From positions 1 through 64,000 of IMG/VR virus record IMGVR_UViG_3300031884_000002: DNA of 64,000 nucleotides; one strand, 5' to 3'. Origin of the DNA: a virus. Below, one piece after another: positions 52,864 through 61,521 of the stretch. The translations under genes were made by a program, and so were the position numbers. Each line of letters begins with the position of its first letter. Position 1 is the first letter of the stretch. The notes beneath the pieces are model-generated. The model was not told the origin of the DNA. It searched no databases and saw only the letters and a program-made list of their open reading frames with translations.

Positions 52864-53127
52864 TCACGGAATAGGATGACCTACTTTAAATCCTAATTGT
52901 AACAATTCATTCCACTTGATAGTTTTAATTTTATCAATTGGAATAGATGCAATTATTTTGGCATTATCCCAATGAGAAGTCCAAGACGGCATTGGTTGTC
53001 CCAATTGACATTGGCAATATAAATAGAAATGAGGATATTCATCCTTATTATAATTATCAGGGTCAACCGGAACCATCATATCTGCGGCATCCGCAGGTTT
53101 AATTAACATTGAAGGAAAAGCAATCAT
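52864..53127 (-). CDS. Hypothetical protein, 87 aa
   Basis: IAFPSMLIKPADAADMMVPV then YCQCQLGQPMPSWTSHWDNA. ATG 53127 follows the upstream stop (53141) by 13 nt; the frame from 53178 starts inside the upstream gene. Confidence 0.73.
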   Translation of the reverse strand: MIAFPSMLIKPADAADMMVPVDPDNYNKDEYPHFYLYCQCQLGQPMPSWTSHWDNAKIIASIPIDKIKTIKWNELLQLGFKVGHPIP

Positions 53128-53140
53128 AAATAATTTTAGT

Positions 53141-53491
53141 TTAAACTCCAATATCATCAGAACTTTCTGCCAATACATTACGGACTTTTTTAAGGATGTT
53201 TTGCCGCTCTTCCATCGTAGCAGGAAATTGTTCTACACTGGTTGAAAATCCATAACAATTTATTTTAGTAATTTCATCGAGATTAGTTTCATCGGGAGAA
53301 TTAAAATGATACATTTCAAATGGAATAGGACAAGAACATCCACTGTCTTTAGCATAAAATACACGCTTGGATTCGGGATGTTGCCATACTGCCAAGATAT
53401 TAAACGCATAATCAAGCGGCTCGTTTAATTCATCGACCAACACAAGATTACAGGCTTTTGGATTATAATAAGGATTTTGTTCGTAACTCAT
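53141..53491 (-). CDS. Hypothetical protein, 116 aa
   Basis: NLVLVDELNEPLDYAFNILA, KDSGCSCPIPFEMYHFNSPD. Promoter TTGACA/TATACT; ATG 9 nt after. Leads the 53.5-52.6-kb operon. Confidence 0.77.
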   Translation of the reverse strand: MSYEQNPYYNPKACNLVLVDELNEPLDYAFNILAVWQHPESKRVFYAKDSGCSCPIPFEMYHFNSPDETNLDEITKINCYGFSTSVEQFPATMEERQNILKKVRNVLAESSDDIGV

Positions 53492-53535
53492 AATAGTAAA
53501 AGTATAGAGGTTATATCTAAAATGTCAAGTATGTT

Positions 53536-54396
53536 TTATTGTCTATTATGTCGTTGATTGCAACCAAGCATACCACATATATCACACCGTTTTTTAACTG
53601 GCGGCATATCATTTACCAACCCATATTTTCTTAATTCTTTATGATTAAGTTGCCGGTCCAATGTAATTTTAATAGAACCATAATTATATTTACTATAAGA
53701 ATATAAATGAGACCTATCTTTTCTAACATCAACCATTAAATCTCTCGGTCCTATTTTTTTATAATTACCCCCGAAATCATAAGGACGAGGAGTAGGAATT
53801 AAAATCTTACCGTCTAATATTCTATGTCTATCTCCTTCTCTAACGAACTTGACAATATTATAATGAAGTCCATCTATTACAACTTCATCAGATTCTGATT
53901 TTAGAGGTTCGCCCTTTAATTCGTGCCAAATACCATCAATTTTAACTAATTGATGATAATTACCAAGAATACGATACGTTTCTTCTTTTTTCTTTTTAAT
54001 TTCTTTTCTGGGTTTCTGTTTACACAGTAATTTAGTTACGGGATGAACGTAAAACTTTCCGGTTTTATAATAAAAATGAGTGTCAATGTGACAATCTATG
54101 CCATCTCTTGTATCTAAATAATATACTTCTCCATTTTTTATAAAAGTATCAACCACGACATCCCATTTTATGGTTTCGAGATTTTTATAATATTCCGGCA
54201 CCCAATCTGCCGCAATATATTTAGAATAAACCACATCCCAATTAACACCAATATTACTTTTAAGGAACCGTTCAATTTTATTTGCGGGATATGAATATCC
54301 ATGCCGATATCTATGGTCTCTCATTTGCATTTTTTCACGATGCGGAAGTTCGGCAATTTTCTCAACATCGTGTTCTCGGTTTAATAAATCTTTCAT
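53536..54396 (-). CDS. Hypothetical protein with C-terminal zinc knuckle, 286 aa
   Basis: Basic N-terminus (REKMQMRDHRYRHGYSYPAN), several repeated strand-turn units around EVYYLDTRDGIDCHIDTHFY, and a C-terminal RCDICGMLGCNQRHN zinc knuckle. Family not recognised. Promoter TTGACA/TATAAT; ATG 8 nt after. Confidence 0.78.
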   Translation of the reverse strand: MKDLLNREHDVEKIAELPHREKMQMRDHRYRHGYSYPANKIERFLKSNIGVNWDVVYSKYIAADWVPEYYKNLETIKWDVVVDTFIKNGEVYYLDTRDGIDCHIDTHFYYKTGKFYVHPVTKLLCKQKPRKEIKKKKEETYRILGNYHQLVKIDGIWHELKGEPLKSESDEVVIDGLHYNIVKFVREGDRHRILDGKILIPTPRPYDFGGNYKKIGPRDLMVDVRKDRSHLYSYSKYNYGSIKITLDRQLNHKELRKYGLVNDMPPVKKRCDICGMLGCNQRHNRQ

Positions 54397-54438
54397 CTTC
54401 CAAAATTATATAGATTAAATCTATTTTGTCAATTTATT

Positions 54439-54552
54439 TCATCGTTCTTTTTTGGCAGATTTTAAAGAGGTAAATAATGCCACAAAATGGAAATCTCCAA
54501 GAGTATTGCAAGATTTCCAGCAATAGCCCAATTGATATTTAGTCTTAATCAT
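54439..54552 (-). CDS. Small basic protein, 37 aa
   Basis: KYQLGYCWKSCNTLGDFHFV then a lysine-rich end. ATG overlaps the TGA stop of the membrane protein upstream (ATGA). Confidence 0.65.
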   Translation of the reverse strand: MIKTKYQLGYCWKSCNTLGDFHFVALFTSLKSAKKER

Positions 54553-54878
54553 TTATTAAAATATTGAAATGCCCCACCTTTTACATAGATAAAAATCACA
54601 AGCGACAATGTAAATATATAAGTCCAAAAACCGTATTTAAAGGATTTTTCACGGTCAAGACCCATAATTACAAGTCCCATTGTAAGCATACACACATAGG
54701 TAATTTGTGGCCAATTAAAAACATTAAAAAATCCACACAAATATAACAAGCCACAAAACATAATAGATTTTAAAAGTGATGCTTCAAAAGTTGGTTTAAC
54801 TTCTTTACCAATTCGACTGGCTTGAATGGTCCAGTCAACAACAATCCAGATCAATAATATTATAGGAAAAATAGTCAT
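54549..54878 (-). CDS. Membrane protein with about four helices, 109 aa
   Basis: FPIILLIWIVVDWTIQASRI, LLKSIMFCGLLYLCGFFNVF, ITYVCMLTMGLVIMGL and WTYIFTLSLVIFIYV. Promoter TTGACA/TATACT; ATG 9 nt after. Confidence 0.8.
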   Translation of the reverse strand: MTIFPIILLIWIVVDWTIQASRIGKEVKPTFEASLLKSIMFCGLLYLCGFFNVFNWPQITYVCMLTMGLVIMGLDREKSFKYGFWTYIFTLSLVIFIYVKGGAFQYFNK

Positions 54879-54918
54879 AATGTTTATAGTATATAGGTTA
54901 TAGTTAAAATGTCAATGG

Positions 54919-56025
54919 TTATTTTTTGAGGCATTGGAAAATGAGCCGCTTATAATTTTCCGGTGTAAGAGGTTTATTATCAAGTAGTTGGAAAAGCATA
55001 CCTGAACGATTATTATTCTCTCCACCATACGATGATATAATTGCTCGGGCAGCAATACCACGCTCTTCTTTTGTAAGAGGTCTATCCTTTTTAAAAGGTT
55101 CTATAAATCTTTTCATTCCGGCTTCAATTTGCTTAACTTGTCGCCAAGCATCACAAATATTAGAAATATTACCACGACAATATTCGGCTAACTCATAATC
55201 AAAGGTAGTTAGAATATAGTTATAAAATTCAATATATGACGGATAGTTTTGAGAAATCCATACATCGATAATTTTCTCAACCGAGGATAACTCGCTTTTC
55301 ATTTTATGTAAAAATAAATATTTTGCCGCTTTTATTTTTAATTGCTGTTGATGATTGACATATAAAACAATTCCTTCTTTATCGGACCATTTATCTACAT
55401 TTTCAAGGAGATTTTCTAATGTAGTAAACAAATATGTCGCCGGTCTTTTCATGCCCAAGTCGATTGCCAATTTATCAAGATCAAATTGAGACATTAAAGT
55501 ATAATTTTTATGATAAATTAAACCAGTCAATATAAAATCAATCTCATTATATTTTAATACTATTTGATTATTAGGACTCACATATTCTGTAATGACGGAA
55601 AAATCCCAAGTATCATCAGTTGATAATTCAAATAATTTAGGATACTTTTGTTTAATAACGTCCATTTCATTTCCAGTAGTTAAGGTATAAGCATCTATCG
55701 TTCCTCGGGAACGTATTATAAAATTTCCTTTATACCGGCTTATTATAATTGTCGAACCATCTATTTTTTCTACAATAACACTATTATTTAGATTTGACGG
55801 AATAGGCGAAAGGTCTGGTTTTTCTCCATAATTAAAAAACTTTTTGTAAGATAAACTAACAGGTTCTCCTAAATAATTCCAAACACTTGACCTGAAAATC
55901 AGATTATTAGAATTCCAAGTCGCTCCAATTTGTTTAGGAGTAACTAAATATAACAATTTCCCATTCCAAATATGTTCGTTTACATAAAACTGTTCTCTGT
56001 CAATTTTTTGAATGTCTATAATCAT
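54919..56025 (-). CDS. rnlA: T4 Rnl1-type RNA ligase, 368 aa
   Basis: Nucleotidyltransferase motifs in order: motif I KIDGS (about residue 88, adenylation lysine), IIRSRGT just after, motif III/IIIa VITEYVSPNNQIVLKY (about 145-160), motif IV KEGIVLYV (about 217) and motif V LKIKAAKYL (about 230). The helical C-terminal domain is as in T4 gene 63 product. The enzyme seals 5'-phosphate/3'-OH RNA ends; in T4 it repairs tRNA-Lys cut by the host anticodon nuclease PrrC. No polynucleotide kinase/phosphatase is visible here. Promoter TTGACA/TATACT (17-nt spacer); ATG exactly 6 nt after. Confidence 0.9.
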   Translation of the reverse strand: MIIDIQKIDREQFYVNEHIWNGKLLYLVTPKQIGATWNSNNLIFRSSVWNYLGEPVSLSYKKFFNYGEKPDLSPIPSNLNNSVIVEKIDGSTIIISRYKGNFIIRSRGTIDAYTLTTGNEMDVIKQKYPKLFELSTDDTWDFSVITEYVSPNNQIVLKYNEIDFILTGLIYHKNYTLMSQFDLDKLAIDLGMKRPATYLFTTLENLLENVDKWSDKEGIVLYVNHQQQLKIKAAKYLFLHKMKSELSSVEKIIDVWISQNYPSYIEFYNYILTTFDYELAEYCRGNISNICDAWRQVKQIEAGMKRFIEPFKKDRPLTKEERGIAARAIISSYGGENNNRSGMLFQLLDNKPLTPENYKRLIFQCLKK

Positions 56026-56072
56026 AATGCGAGTATATCAGCAATAAATAATGTTGTCAATAATACAGATTA

Positions 56073-56231
56073 TCAATGGGAAGTCAAGTGCCATTTATTA
56101 CAATGAGGACATAAATAAGTTCTCAGATAATCAACTTTTAAATCTTTAACTAAAACTTCACCGGCACGAATAGCAGCCAATTCGTGAGTTTTAAACTTTA
56201 TCTTGCCGGATTTTCGACACGGCTTTTTCAT
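56073..56231 (-). CDS. Small zinc-finger protein, 52 aa
   Basis: KKPCRKSGKIKFKTHELAAI then LRTYLCPHCNKWHLTSH: CxxC...H...H zinc-finger end, a common small phage protein form. It starts 2 nt after the upstream stop. Confidence 0.75.
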   Translation of the reverse strand: MKKPCRKSGKIKFKTHELAAIRAGEVLVKDLKVDYLRTYLCPHCNKWHLTSH

Positions 56232-56233
56232 AT

Positions 56234-56440
56234 TTAATCACCATTAATACGTTCCATTATTTCATCATATGATTCTGATAAAAGCAAATTACTTCCACTT
56301 TTTAAGTAAATGCGGCACCAATTTTTATCAGGAGAAATCCGTTCAACTTCAGACATATTAAATGTATTCCATTCCGCCCAATTTCTACCATCGCTATGGT
56401 AGGTGTCAACTGGTAATTCAACAAAGTTTTTAATTTTCAT
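56234..56440 (-). CDS. Hypothetical protein, 68 aa
   Basis: KIKNFVELPVDTYHSDGRNW then LKSGSNLLLSESYDEIMERI. ATG 56440 overlaps the end of the upstream gene by 11 nt; an in-frame ATG at 56461 is possible. Confidence 0.7.
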   Translation of the reverse strand: MKIKNFVELPVDTYHSDGRNWAEWNTFNMSEVERISPDKNWCRIYLKSGSNLLLSESYDEIMERINGD

Positions 56441-56615
56441 AAGTATTTTGTATTTCTCCACTTTCCACTATTTGTCTAATAGCCTTTAAACAATTAGGAT
56501 AACCAATCCAATCAACCGGAACATTATTTTTTTCGGCGGTTAATTTTTGATAATGAGGATGAAAATCTCTATCGTATGTATCGAGATTTCTTAGTATTTC
56601 TGCTAATCTATTCAT
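56430..56615 (-). CDS. Hypothetical protein, 61 aa
   Basis: NRLAEILRNLDTYDRDFHPH then GYPNCLKAIRQIVESGEI. Overlaps the upstream gene by 8 nt. Confidence 0.72.
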   Translation of the reverse strand: MNRLAEILRNLDTYDRDFHPHYQKLTAEKNNVPVDWIGYPNCLKAIRQIVESGEIQNTYEN

Positions 56616-56829
56616 AACTTCCTATCGCCCATTCAATTATAATGAGTCCCAGTGGGGTTAGACGAGCCACATTATCATTCACTTCTACTAATTCAGGTGG
56701 TAATTTTTCAATATATGGAAATATGACATCGCTTATTTTAACCCAACCTACAATGTTAGCATCTCGTTTTAATAAACGTAACATATGCCTTTGTCCCATA
56801 TCCAGTTTGTTAATTCTTGGTTCTTTCAT
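56608..56829 (-). CDS. Winged-helix-like protein, 73 aa
   Basis: DMGQRHMLRLLKRDANIVGW, KISDVIFPYIEKLPPELVEV, VARLTPLGLIIIEWA: order of a small winged helix (helix, helix, beta-wing). Possible regulator; tentative. Confidence 0.68.
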   Translation of the reverse strand: MKEPRINKLDMGQRHMLRLLKRDANIVGWVKISDVIFPYIEKLPPELVEVNDNVARLTPLGLIIIEWAIGSYE

Positions 56830-56832
56830 ATA

Positions 56833-57702
56833 TCAATCAATAAATACAGTATTATCATTCACCTGACCGTCATTTTCAATTTTAATCACGGCATCATCAG
56901 CAGGAACAATACTAACAGAAATATCTTTAATTGCTTTGCTTCCATTAGCATTCTTTACATCAATCCATAAAGTATCATAATTGATACTGATTAAATGAGT
57001 TCCATTCCAACTAAATGTGTGCTTTCCAATACTGATATTATATGGATTAGTAGTTTTAAGGAGAGCAGTTCGCCCAATACAACTTTTATCTACCAATTCA
57101 TATTTAGCGATATATTCTGGATATAATTTAATCAATTCACTATATAGAAAAGGAAAAACTTCCATTAAATGAATTAAAAATGTAGGAATTGTTTCTTCTT
57201 GATATTGAGTTATTTCACCACCCATCAATGCACGAGGATGAAAATCAACAATTGATTTAATCACACCAATGGTAAATTGTTCTATTTTAATATAAGGGGT
57301 TCCACTGACAAATAAAGAATCGTGTCTTTCCACCGGCAATGATGTATTCATAGTCATATGAGCGTAGGGAATATAAACCCAATCTCCAACTATGGCAAGT
57401 TTATTGGGAGGAGAACCTTTAATACGCTTATATTCCCCATATTCTTTTTTCATCTGCTCTATCCACGGACGACATTGCTTTGATTTTTTATTAAATCCAA
57501 GTATAACTTCAATATGACCGTGAGGACACTTACATCCAAATACCAAATTATTTATACATTGTCCCCGTTTAAGCAATTCACAAGTATCAGCCTTCTCACA
57601 ATAGTAAAGAGTGCATTTACTTTTATCTTTAATAGTAGGTTTAAAAAATAATTGTTTTTCTTGAGGACTCCAAATTACAGCACTGATTAGTGTATCTTTC
57701 AT
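56833..57702 (-). CDS. Cys-rich hypothetical protein, 289 aa
   Basis: The N-terminal 70 residues carry seven Cys (CTLYYCEKADTCELLKRGQC, FGCKCPHGH) suggesting a metal site. The middle has VGDWVYIPYAHMTMNTSLPV and the C-terminal third is beta-rich. Not recognised. It lies in a tight leftward operon (57.9-56.1 kb). Confidence 0.75.
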   Translation of the reverse strand: MKDTLISAVIWSPQEKQLFFKPTIKDKSKCTLYYCEKADTCELLKRGQCINNLVFGCKCPHGHIEVILGFNKKSKQCRPWIEQMKKEYGEYKRIKGSPPNKLAIVGDWVYIPYAHMTMNTSLPVERHDSLFVSGTPYIKIEQFTIGVIKSIVDFHPRALMGGEITQYQEETIPTFLIHLMEVFPFLYSELIKLYPEYIAKYELVDKSCIGRTALLKTTNPYNISIGKHTFSWNGTHLISINYDTLWIDVKNANGSKAIKDISVSIVPADDAVIKIENDGQVNDNTVFID

Positions 57703-57703
57703 A

Positions 57704-57889
57704 TTATTTTAAATTATTAGCCCAAATTGTATTTCCTTGCATTTTTGGATATCCCATATCATTCATAAGTCCAAGTGCATTTAAACGATGGTCGGAATAT
57801 TTTTTACGTCCCTTAAAACTTTTAAGTTTCCATAACTTTTTAGCATCGGAACAAAGAACATCATCGGAACAATTACATTTGTTATTCAT
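57704..57889 (-). CDS. Small Cys-containing protein, 61 aa
   Basis: NNKCNCSDDVLCSDAKKLWK then YSDHRLNALGLMNDMGYPKM. Start ATG 57889 has a GGAG 6 nt upstream, preferred to 57901. Confidence 0.7.
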   Translation of the reverse strand: MNNKCNCSDDVLCSDAKKLWKLKSFKGRKKYSDHRLNALGLMNDMGYPKMQGNTIWANNLK

Positions 57890-57938
57890 AAATATCTCCA
57901 TCGGAGTCCCTTAAATCTTCAGCCCATGCGTATTCCAT
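57882..57938 (-). CDS. Possible micro protein, 18 aa
   Basis: EYAWAEDLRDSDGDIYE, acidic. It ends over the next gene's ATG (8-nt overlap) and carries that gene's Shine-Dalgarno, so may serve as a coupling leader. Confidence 0.4.
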   Translation of the reverse strand: MEYAWAEDLRDSDGDIYE

Positions 57939-57944
57939 AATAAT

Positions 57945-58133
57945 TTAATCGTTAAGTAGTTCCAGTAACCGTTTAAGTTCTTGCTTAACCAGTTTTAATT
58001 TTTCATTTTTTTCTTTACAAATACAAAATATACACCAGCCCGACTCAATCAGGGAAGGACTCATTGAAACTTTACATATCATGCAAGTTTCCCTGCATTT
58101 TTCAACATCAAAATCATCGTCAATATCATTCAT
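57945..58133 (-). CDS. Small zinc-binding, helical protein, 62 aa
   Basis: KCRETCMICKVSMSPSLIES then CIFCICKEKNEKLKLVKQEL: two Cys pairs and a charged helix. ATG 58133 overlaps the upstream stop (ATGAATGA), so the longer frame from 58292 is rejected. Confidence 0.72.
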   Translation of the reverse strand: MNDIDDDFDVEKCRETCMICKVSMSPSLIESGWCIFCICKEKNEKLKLVKQELKRLLELLND

Positions 58134-58527
58134 AAATAAAAGGTTTTCCCAAAAGTCCATAGGATTTTCTACATAAAAACGTTCCAAGTCCCATAAATAC
58201 TGCATCGTTAAAATTAGATTTATATCCATCTTTAAACTGCGAATGGAAAAGATCAAAAGATATAGTCTCCGTAACTTTAACTTGACTTCCATTTACATTA
58301 TAAATGCAATATCCAGCCAAATCTTCCTGTTTTTCAGAATACCAACAATAATTTTCATTTTTCATAATCTCAAGTTTATTTATTTTAGAAATCCATCCAG
58401 TTTGCCACGCATAAAACTCATGAGTATTTTGTTTAAAAGGATTTTTATAATTATGTCCAGCACATAATTCTCCCATCTCATACGCCTTGATAGCAATCAT
58501 TCTCTTATAATCAGATTTATCAGTCAT
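58126..58527 (-). CDS. Hypothetical protein, 133 aa
   Basis: DYKRMIAIKAYEMGELCAGH, NPFKQNTHEFYAWQTGWISK at the N-terminal half; the middle has beta strands. ATG overlaps the upstream stop. Confidence 0.74.
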   Translation of the reverse strand: MTDKSDYKRMIAIKAYEMGELCAGHNYKNPFKQNTHEFYAWQTGWISKINKLEIMKNENYCWYSEKQEDLAGYCIYNVNGSQVKVTETISFDLFHSQFKDGYKSNFNDAVFMGLGTFLCRKSYGLLGKPFIYE

Positions 58528-58865
58528 AACTTAATTAGAGTTTCAATTGTATCAACAATCTGTTTAATGTGTTTTTTAGATTTAAACTCTCCCGACCACA
58601 TTACTGTGCCGCTCAATTCATCTCTATCACCAGCAGCAGGAGCACAACATCCACTTGGAACTAATGAAACTTTATTCTTCTTGTATTTAGAATAATTTTC
58701 TTTAGATAACTTAAATACTTCAACATTTTTAGGATATAAATTGCTTATTACAATAAATGTATATAATTCCGGTATCTCTTTCTTATAAAGAGAATGACAA
58801 TTGGATTGAAATAAATTACAACCAACAAATCCCAATTCTTTTACTTGATTTAATCTAACTGTCAT
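58524..58865 (-). CDS. Hypothetical protein, 113 aa
   Basis: RLNQVKELGFVGCNLFQSNC then VPSGCCAPAAGDRDELSGTV; five Cys. Family not recognised. Confidence 0.74.
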   Translation of the reverse strand: MTVRLNQVKELGFVGCNLFQSNCHSLYKKEIPELYTFIVISNLYPKNVEVFKLSKENYSKYKKNKVSLVPSGCCAPAAGDRDELSGTVMWSGEFKSKKHIKQIVDTIETLIKL

Positions 58866-58867
58866 AA

Positions 58868-59062
58868 TTATTTAATACCAACACATTTCATCATAATGTA
58901 TTTAGTACACATTTTAGTGGGACAAAGTACATATTGTTTATTATCACCTAAGTATTTTATATCAAAATAATCAGCCTCAACTTCACAGCCACAGTTTTCA
59001 CATGTTCCTCTATAATAGAGTTCGGTTAATTTGGGTAATGTTCCTTCTTTAAGTATTTTCAT
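58868..59062 (-). CDS. Zinc-ribbon protein, 64 aa
   Basis: GTCENCGCEVEADYFDIKYL then VLCPTKMCTKYIMM: two Cys pairs. Leads the operon to 56.1 kb; promoter TTGACA/TAGACT, ATG 6 nt after. Confidence 0.78.
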   Translation of the reverse strand: MKILKEGTLPKLTELYYRGTCENCGCEVEADYFDIKYLGDNKQYVLCPTKMCTKYIMMKCVGIK

Positions 59063-59092
59063 GTTTATAGTCTATAGATAAAATCTAAATTG

Positions 59093-59266
59093 TCAAGTCT
59101 GATTTGTTCTCCTACATCCATACATATATCCATAATAAAAAGCATCTGTCCATAATTGAGCCGGAATAATATCGCTTACATCTGTGTTTTTACTATATTT
59201 ATTCCAATAATTACATTTAGCCTTGTTAAAGGCATTACATTTTTTAATTTTATCTTTAAGTTTCAT
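59093..59266 (-). CDS. Small basic protein, 57 aa
   Basis: KLKDKIKKCNAFNKAKCNYW then DAFYYGYMYGCRRTNQT. ATG 59266 overlaps the upstream gene by 11 nt; a start at 59278 is also possible. Confidence 0.7.
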   Translation of the reverse strand: MKLKDKIKKCNAFNKAKCNYWNKYSKNTDVSDIIPAQLWTDAFYYGYMYGCRRTNQT

Positions 59267-59480
59267 ATTTCTCGCCATCTCCTGATTTTAAAATCGGCAA
59301 CAATTCATAAAATAATCCACACATAGTCCTAAAATCATCATCTTGCTTTCGGGATAATGCTCCTATATGTAAATCATCAATATTATTCGTAATACATTCT
59401 AATCCACATTTAATATTGTTAATATGACAGATATAATCTTCATATCCATTTTCGGTTAATATATCTTTTGGATTATACAT
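59256..59480 (-). CDS. Hypothetical protein, 74 aa
   Basis: DILTENGYEDYICHINNIKC then DDFRTMCGLFYELLPILKSG; three Cys. It begins 4 nt after the 59485 stop. Confidence 0.73.
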   Translation of the reverse strand: MYNPKDILTENGYEDYICHINNIKCGLECITNNIDDLHIGALSRKQDDDFRTMCGLFYELLPILKSGDGEKYET

Positions 59481-59484
59481 AATT

Positions 59485-59616
59485 TTAATTTAAAAAAGTA
59501 AAACATTCTCTATGGTCACATTCCCAATGTAGCGCACTTTCACGTTTAGCAATCAGAGATTTACGATATGCCTTCAATCGCTTCAAATCCATTGTTTTTA
59601 GATTTTTAAATATCAT
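59485..59616 (-). CDS. Small basic protein, 43 aa
   Basis: IFKNLKTMDLKRLKAYRKSL then HWECDHRECF. Promoter TTGACT/TATTAT; ATG 7 nt after. Confidence 0.72.
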   Translation of the reverse strand: MIFKNLKTMDLKRLKAYRKSLIAKRESALHWECDHRECFTFLN

Positions 59617-59647
59617 GAGTGGAATAATACAGATTATAAATTATAAG

Positions 59648-60100
59648 TCAAGGATGTAATTTCAAGTGTCCCAATATTGGGTCAAGTTCTTCCTTGGTTC
59701 CAAATATATAAGCACAAGTAACTTCAGGACGGAAAATAGTAAATGTTTTATCCTCTTCATTAAAGATACTGAGACGTGGTATGATTTTTTTAGTATCTAT
59801 TAAATTATAGACTTCCGATGTAACTTTGATACTATATTCTGGGTCAGCTACATAACTTAATATATTAGAATGTTTATATTCACATTTAAATACTTCTCGT
59901 ATTTCGTGTAATGATGCCGCCAAAACAATAGCAGTTCCAAATCCTTGACAGGTTTGATTTTGCCATTCTATTACATCTCTCACATGTCCGTGTTGTTTAA
60001 TAAAAGCATTGGATGCATGAGATGCTTGAGCCATTGCCCTTCCAGTTGTCATAGATGACAAGTCAGTTCTCATTAAAATATATAATCGGGTATCTTTCAT
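59648..60100 (-). CDS. PTH2-type peptidyl-tRNA hydrolase, 150 aa
   Basis: N-terminal LYILMRTDLSSMTTGRAMAQ-ASHAS matches the PTH2 family signature (R/K-x-D-L...GK-x-x-A-Q-x-x-H-A), and the C-terminus VTCAYIFGTKEELDPILGHL is in register. PTH2 frees tRNA from peptidyl-tRNA that has dropped off ribosomes. It is the last gene of a leftward operon whose members include the macro-domain protein (61051). Confidence 0.82.
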   Translation of the reverse strand: MKDTRLYILMRTDLSSMTTGRAMAQASHASNAFIKQHGHVRDVIEWQNQTCQGFGTAIVLAASLHEIREVFKCEYKHSNILSYVADPEYSIKVTSEVYNLIDTKKIIPRLSIFNEEDKTFTIFRPEVTCAYIFGTKEELDPILGHLKLHP

Positions 60101-60103
60101 AAT

Positions 60104-60298
60104 TTAATATATTTGATTGAACTCTTCTTTTTCTGGGATATAAACCCAGATTAATTTTTTGTTATTTATATCTTTTACAATTACAGGCTGTAAACCGTTC
60201 ACTTTCAATGCTTTATAAACTTGATTGGCAGTTACACTTTCCATAAAATTACATCCGTGTTTATACATCTTATATATTTCGTCACAAGTATATTTCAT
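60104..60298 (-). CDS. Hypothetical protein, 64 aa
   Basis: YTCDEIYKMYKHGCNFMESV then QVYKALKVNGLQPVIVKDIN. Spaced 3 nt from the PTH2 gene and overlapping its upstream neighbour by 4 nt. Confidence 0.74.
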   Translation of the reverse strand: MKYTCDEIYKMYKHGCNFMESVTANQVYKALKVNGLQPVIVKDINNKKLIWVYIPEKEEFNQIY

Positions 60299-60480
60299 AA
60301 TCTTTTTAAGCTTTCGTTTTTACTTTCAATAGAAGATTTAATATATTTTATTAAAGATAAACATCTATTTAATTCGTCGGTTAAAGGATGATAACTCCAT
60401 CCATATCTACATACCAATTTATTTAAATTGATTGCTTCTTCTTCTATTTCATTGGAAATTGTATAAACATCATCACTCAT
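60295..60480 (-). CDS. Small helical protein, 61 aa
   Basis: YTISNEIEEEAINLNKLVCR then PLTDELNRCLSLIKYIKSSI. Overlaps both neighbours by 4 nt (ATGA-type coupling). Confidence 0.74.
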   Translation of the reverse strand: MSDDVYTISNEIEEEAINLNKLVCRYGWSYHPLTDELNRCLSLIKYIKSSIESKNESLKRL

Positions 60481-60668
60481 AATTCATTATAACCCTCATT
60501 CTGTCTTAATTTATATTCAATAGAATCAATCTGATTTTGTAGTATATCAAATCGAGCATCAACATAATTCTTTAAAGCATATATTACTTGTTCTTCTTCA
60601 AGCGATTGAATATATTCTTCAATGTCATCATTTAATTTTTGATTCCATTCTTCAAGTTCTTTTTTCAT
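60477..60668 (-). CDS. Coiled-coil protein, 63 aa
   Basis: ELEEWNQKLNDDIEEYIQSL then DARFDILQNQIDSIEYKLRQ. Overlaps the upstream gene by 17 nt. Confidence 0.74.
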   Translation of the reverse strand: MKKELEEWNQKLNDDIEEYIQSLEEEQVIYALKNYVDARFDILQNQIDSIEYKLRQNEGYNEL

Positions 60669-61047
60669 ATAAAATATTAAATAATTCTTGCAATTCCAAT
60701 TTAGATAACTCTCTTCCTAAAAAGGACACATTCAAAGGTTTATTTTTAGATTCTTCTATTCTACAAATTATTTTTTCATTTTCATCTTCGTCCATTTCTA
60801 CTAGAATAAGAGTAGAATCATGTTTTTTCCATACTGACCCATCATGGGTAACAATACAATAACAATCTTTTGGAACATTATAAATAGTAGTGTAACCAGT
60901 CCAACAAATAATATCAACGAAATCTCCATTATCTTTAATAGAAGATGCGGTAATACCACTATTTCTTAGATATACTTCCACACCAGTTCTGAACGGGTCA
61001 TATGAAGTAGTAATAGCTTCAAATGTTTTTGTAAAGTAAATAGTCAT
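60652..61047 (-). CDS. Hypothetical protein, 131 aa
   Basis: DPFRTGVEVYLRNSGITASS, DGSVWKKHDSTLILVEMDED, C-terminal helix with SKLELQELFNILYEKR. It lies directly after the macro-domain gene (3 nt). Confidence 0.74.
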   Translation of the reverse strand: MTIYFTKTFEAITTSYDPFRTGVEVYLRNSGITASSIKDNGDFVDIICWTGYTTIYNVPKDCYCIVTHDGSVWKKHDSTLILVEMDEDENEKIICRIEESKNKPLNVSFLGRELSKLELQELFNILYEKRT

Positions 61048-61050
61048 AAT

Positions 61051-61521
61051 TTAAATAAATCTAACAGGATTGTAATTACAAATAAAAATATCCAAAGTAC
61101 TATCTTTAAAGATTTCGGTAATAATGGTATTACAGATATTCCAACTTCCGCCGCCTAAAGTGCATCCCATATTTCGTGGAATAGCCAATGATTGTAGTCC
61201 CTTTGTGATTACATCTGATTTAACATATACTAATCCAGTATAATATGCCTCATAATTAGTTTGCCGCTTATGCGTTCCCAAATCATATTGAGAATACATG
61301 TTATAAATCCATCGTCCATCTTTCTTTCCTTGGACGATACTACAAGTTCCCAGTTTTTCCCTATCTCCATATTTAGTTTTTAAATCAGAGTCATATGCTT
61401 CGGGATAGATTGTTGAAACTCTGGCAGCAATTCCACCTCCCATAGCATGGAAACAATTACATTGATGAACCATCGCATCACATTGTTGTTTAAAAATATC
61501 AATATCAATTTCAGTAATCAT
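61051..61521 (-). CDS. Macro-domain (ADP-ribose-binding) protein, 156 aa
   Basis: Macro fold motifs in order: AMVHQCNCFHAMGGGIAARV (residues 16-35, the ligand-binding loop), LGTCSIVQGK, IYNMYSQYDLGTHKRQTNYE and SLAIPRNMGCTLGGGSWNIC (second loop). Such proteins bind or hydrolyse ADP-ribose and its derivatives. With the two ADP-ribosylglycohydrolases and the SLOG protein it suggests handling of NAD-derived signals (inference). Confidence 0.9.
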   Translation of the reverse strand: MITEIDIDIFKQQCDAMVHQCNCFHAMGGGIAARVSTIYPEAYDSDLKTKYGDREKLGTCSIVQGKKDGRWIYNMYSQYDLGTHKRQTNYEAYYTGLVYVKSDVITKGLQSLAIPRNMGCTLGGGSWNICNTIITEIFKDSTLDIFICNYNPVRFI

